64,000 nt of DNA from Pseudomonas viridiflava (GTDB taxonomy: Bacteria > Pseudomonadota > Gammaproteobacteria > Pseudomonadales > Pseudomonadaceae), in NCBI RefSeq assembly GCF_900590755.1, contig NZ_UUOC01000020.1:124001-188000 (forward strand), read 5' to 3'. Below the pieces are notes generated by a model. That model worked only from the letters and a program-made list of their open reading frames with translations, did not search any database and was not told the DNA's origin. Shown here piece by piece: positions 62,836-64,000 of the stretch. The position numbers and the translations under genes are program-made. Positions within the stretch are counted from its first letter, which is position 1. Every line of letters begins with the position of its first letter.

Positions 62836-64000
62836 ATGGCCACTATCCACGTAGACGGCAAAGCGCTCGAAGTCGATGGGGCAGACAACCTGTTACAGGC
62901 ATGTCTCTCACTAGGCCTCGACATCCCTTATTTCTGCTGGCACCCAGCGTTGGGCAGCGTTGGCGCCTGTCGCCAATGCGCGGTCAAGCAGTACACCGAC
63001 GAGAACGACACCCGTGGTCGTATCGTCATGTCCTGCATGACACCCGCCACCGACAACACCTGGATTTCCATTGAAGATGATGAATCCAAGGCGTTCCGCG
63101 CCAGTGTTGTCGAATGGCTGATGACCAACCACCCTCACGACTGCCCGGTCTGTGAGGAAGGCGGTCACTGCCACCTGCAAGACATGACCGTGATGACCGG
63201 CCACAACGAGCGCCGTTATCGCTTCAGCAAACGTACCCACCAGAACCAGGAACTCGGCCCGTTCATCGCTCACGAGATGAACCGTTGCATCGCCTGCTAC
63301 CGTTGCGTGCGTTTCTATAAAGACTACGCAGGCGGCACCGATCTGGGCGTTTTCGGCGCTCACGACAACGTGTACTTCGGTCGCGTTGAAGACGGCGTGC
63401 TGGAAAGCGAGTTCTCCGGCAACCTCACCGAGGTCTGTCCGACCGGTGTGTTCACCGACAAGACTCACTCCGAGCGCTACAACCGTAAGTGGGACATGCA
63501 GTTCTCGCCGAGCATCTGCCATGGCTGCTCCAGCGGTTGCAACATCAGCCCGGGTGAACGTTACGGCGAAATCCGCCGTATCGAAAACCGTTACAACGGC
63601 TCGGTAAACCAGTACTTCCTGTGCGACCGTGGCCGCTTCGGCTATGGCTACACCAACCGCGAAGACCGTCCACGCCAGCCATTGCAGGCCGATGGCAGCA
63701 AACTGAGTCTGGATCAAGCGCTGGATAATGCCGCCGATCTGCTGCGCGGTCGCAATATCGTCGGTATCGGTTCGCCCCGCGCCAGCCTGGAAAGCAACTA
63801 CGCCCTGCGCGAGCTGGTCGGTGCCGAGCACTTCTACTCGGGTATCGAAGCGTCCGAGCTGGAGCGTATCCGTCTGGTCCTGCAGGTCCTGAAAGACAGC
63901 CCGCTGCCGATTCCGACCTTGCGCGACATCGAAGACCACGATGCGATTTTCGTCCTTGGCGAAGACCTGACCCAGACTGCGGCACGTCTGGCGCTGGGCC
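62836..64000 (+). CDS. nuoG: NADH-quinone oxidoreductase subunit G, partial (cut by window end)
   Basis: The largest peripheral subunit of complex I. The frame is open from the ATG at 62836 to the window edge (388 codons of roughly 900). Iron-sulfur motifs in order are [20 protein letters not shown], then ACRQCAV and VMSCMTPA ([2Fe-2S]). [16 protein letters not shown] and [10 protein letters not shown] follow ([4Fe-4S]), and then CHGCSSGC. The molybdopterin-oxidoreductase-like domain begins near residue 220. The start [20 protein letters not shown] is the normal one. Confidence 0.97.
   Translation, partial: MATIHVDGKALEVDGADNLLQACLSLGLDIPYFCWHPALGSVGACRQCAVKQYTDENDTRGRIVMSCMTPATDNTWISIEDDESKAFRASVVEWLMTNHPHDCPVCEEGGHCHLQDMTVMTGHNERRYRFSKRTHQNQELGPFIAHEMNRCIACYRCVRFYKDYAGGTDLGVFGAHDNVYFGRVEDGVLESEFSGNLTEVCPTGVFTDKTHSERYNRKWDMQFSPSICHGCSSGCNISPGERYGEIRRIENRYNGSVNQYFLCDRGRFGYGYTNREDRPRQPLQADGSKLSLDQALDNAADLLRGRNIVGIGSPRASLESNYALRELVGAEHFYSGIEASELERIRLVLQVLKDSPLPIPTLRDIEDHDAIFVLGEDLTQTAARLALG

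Overview
The window is chromosomal DNA of a Pseudomonas, outside the P. aeruginosa lineage. From about 26.4 kb to the right edge the gene order follows the conserved Pseudomonas block: Bax-inhibitor-1, tusDCBE, cysG, serS, crcB, rarA, lolA, ftsK, aat, ate, infA, clpA, clpS, cspD, icd, idh, nudJ, mnmA, hflD, purB, roxA, aceA, nuoA-G. nuoC and nuoD are fused, a monomeric Idh sits beside Icd, and Pseudomonas-type REP palindromes (TGTAGGAG...CTCCTACA) separate genes. The isocitrate lyase is the short form of about 441 residues. The left edge cuts a response regulator and the right edge cuts nuoG.

Positions 1-26.4 kb are accessory DNA in modules. 0-3.4 kb: response regulator fragment, small heat shock protein, GAF protein, a decayed DUF72 gene and a TraX-like membrane protein. 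3.4-7.0 kb: a nickel/cobalt module with efflux RcnA and its repressor RcnR, divergent from a His-rich small protein, a HupE/UreJ-type transporter, a transmembrane anchor protein and a 42-residue lipoprotein. 7.3-10.2 kb: arsRBCH arsenic resistance. 10.3-13.1 kb: six small unassigned genes on the minus strand. 13.2-18.8 kb: an XRE regulator with a 10-bp inverted repeat upstream, a DEDD exoribonuclease, an unassigned gene, a TIR-DUF3298 fusion, a RES-domain protein and a CobB-like sirtuin.

18.9-24.4 kb holds three overlapping minus-strand genes that match, by size, order and motifs, the recombinase trio known as gamma-mobile-trio (gmtY-gmtZ-gmtX), which in other gammaproteobacteria marks islands carrying anti-phage and toxin cargo. 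The adjacent cargo here has three different NAD+-using folds (TIR, RES, Sir2) within about 4 kb. This is the most interesting part of the window. Beyond gmtY lie about 1.7 kb of AT-rich, non-coding, apparently decayed DNA. Then come an intact tRNA-Ser(UGA) and, just past it, a second tRNA-Ser(UGA) whose T-arm and acceptor 3' strand are ruined, which is a plausible integration scar next to the core genome.

The core half is dense and mostly operonic. The minus-strand run ftsK-lolA-rarA-crcB-serS-cysG is tightly packed, as are tusDCBE plus a phosphoribosyltransferase-like gene and the nuo operon. Non-coding points of note are a roughly 280-bp inverted repeat pair (40.89-41.82 kb) between infA and clpA, a near-consensus Fur box upstream of nuoA, a perfect 16-bp palindrome upstream of the glutathionyl-hydroquinone reductase gene, and the absence of trxB between ftsK and aat. 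All assignments come from reading the sequence and from family knowledge; no database search was run.
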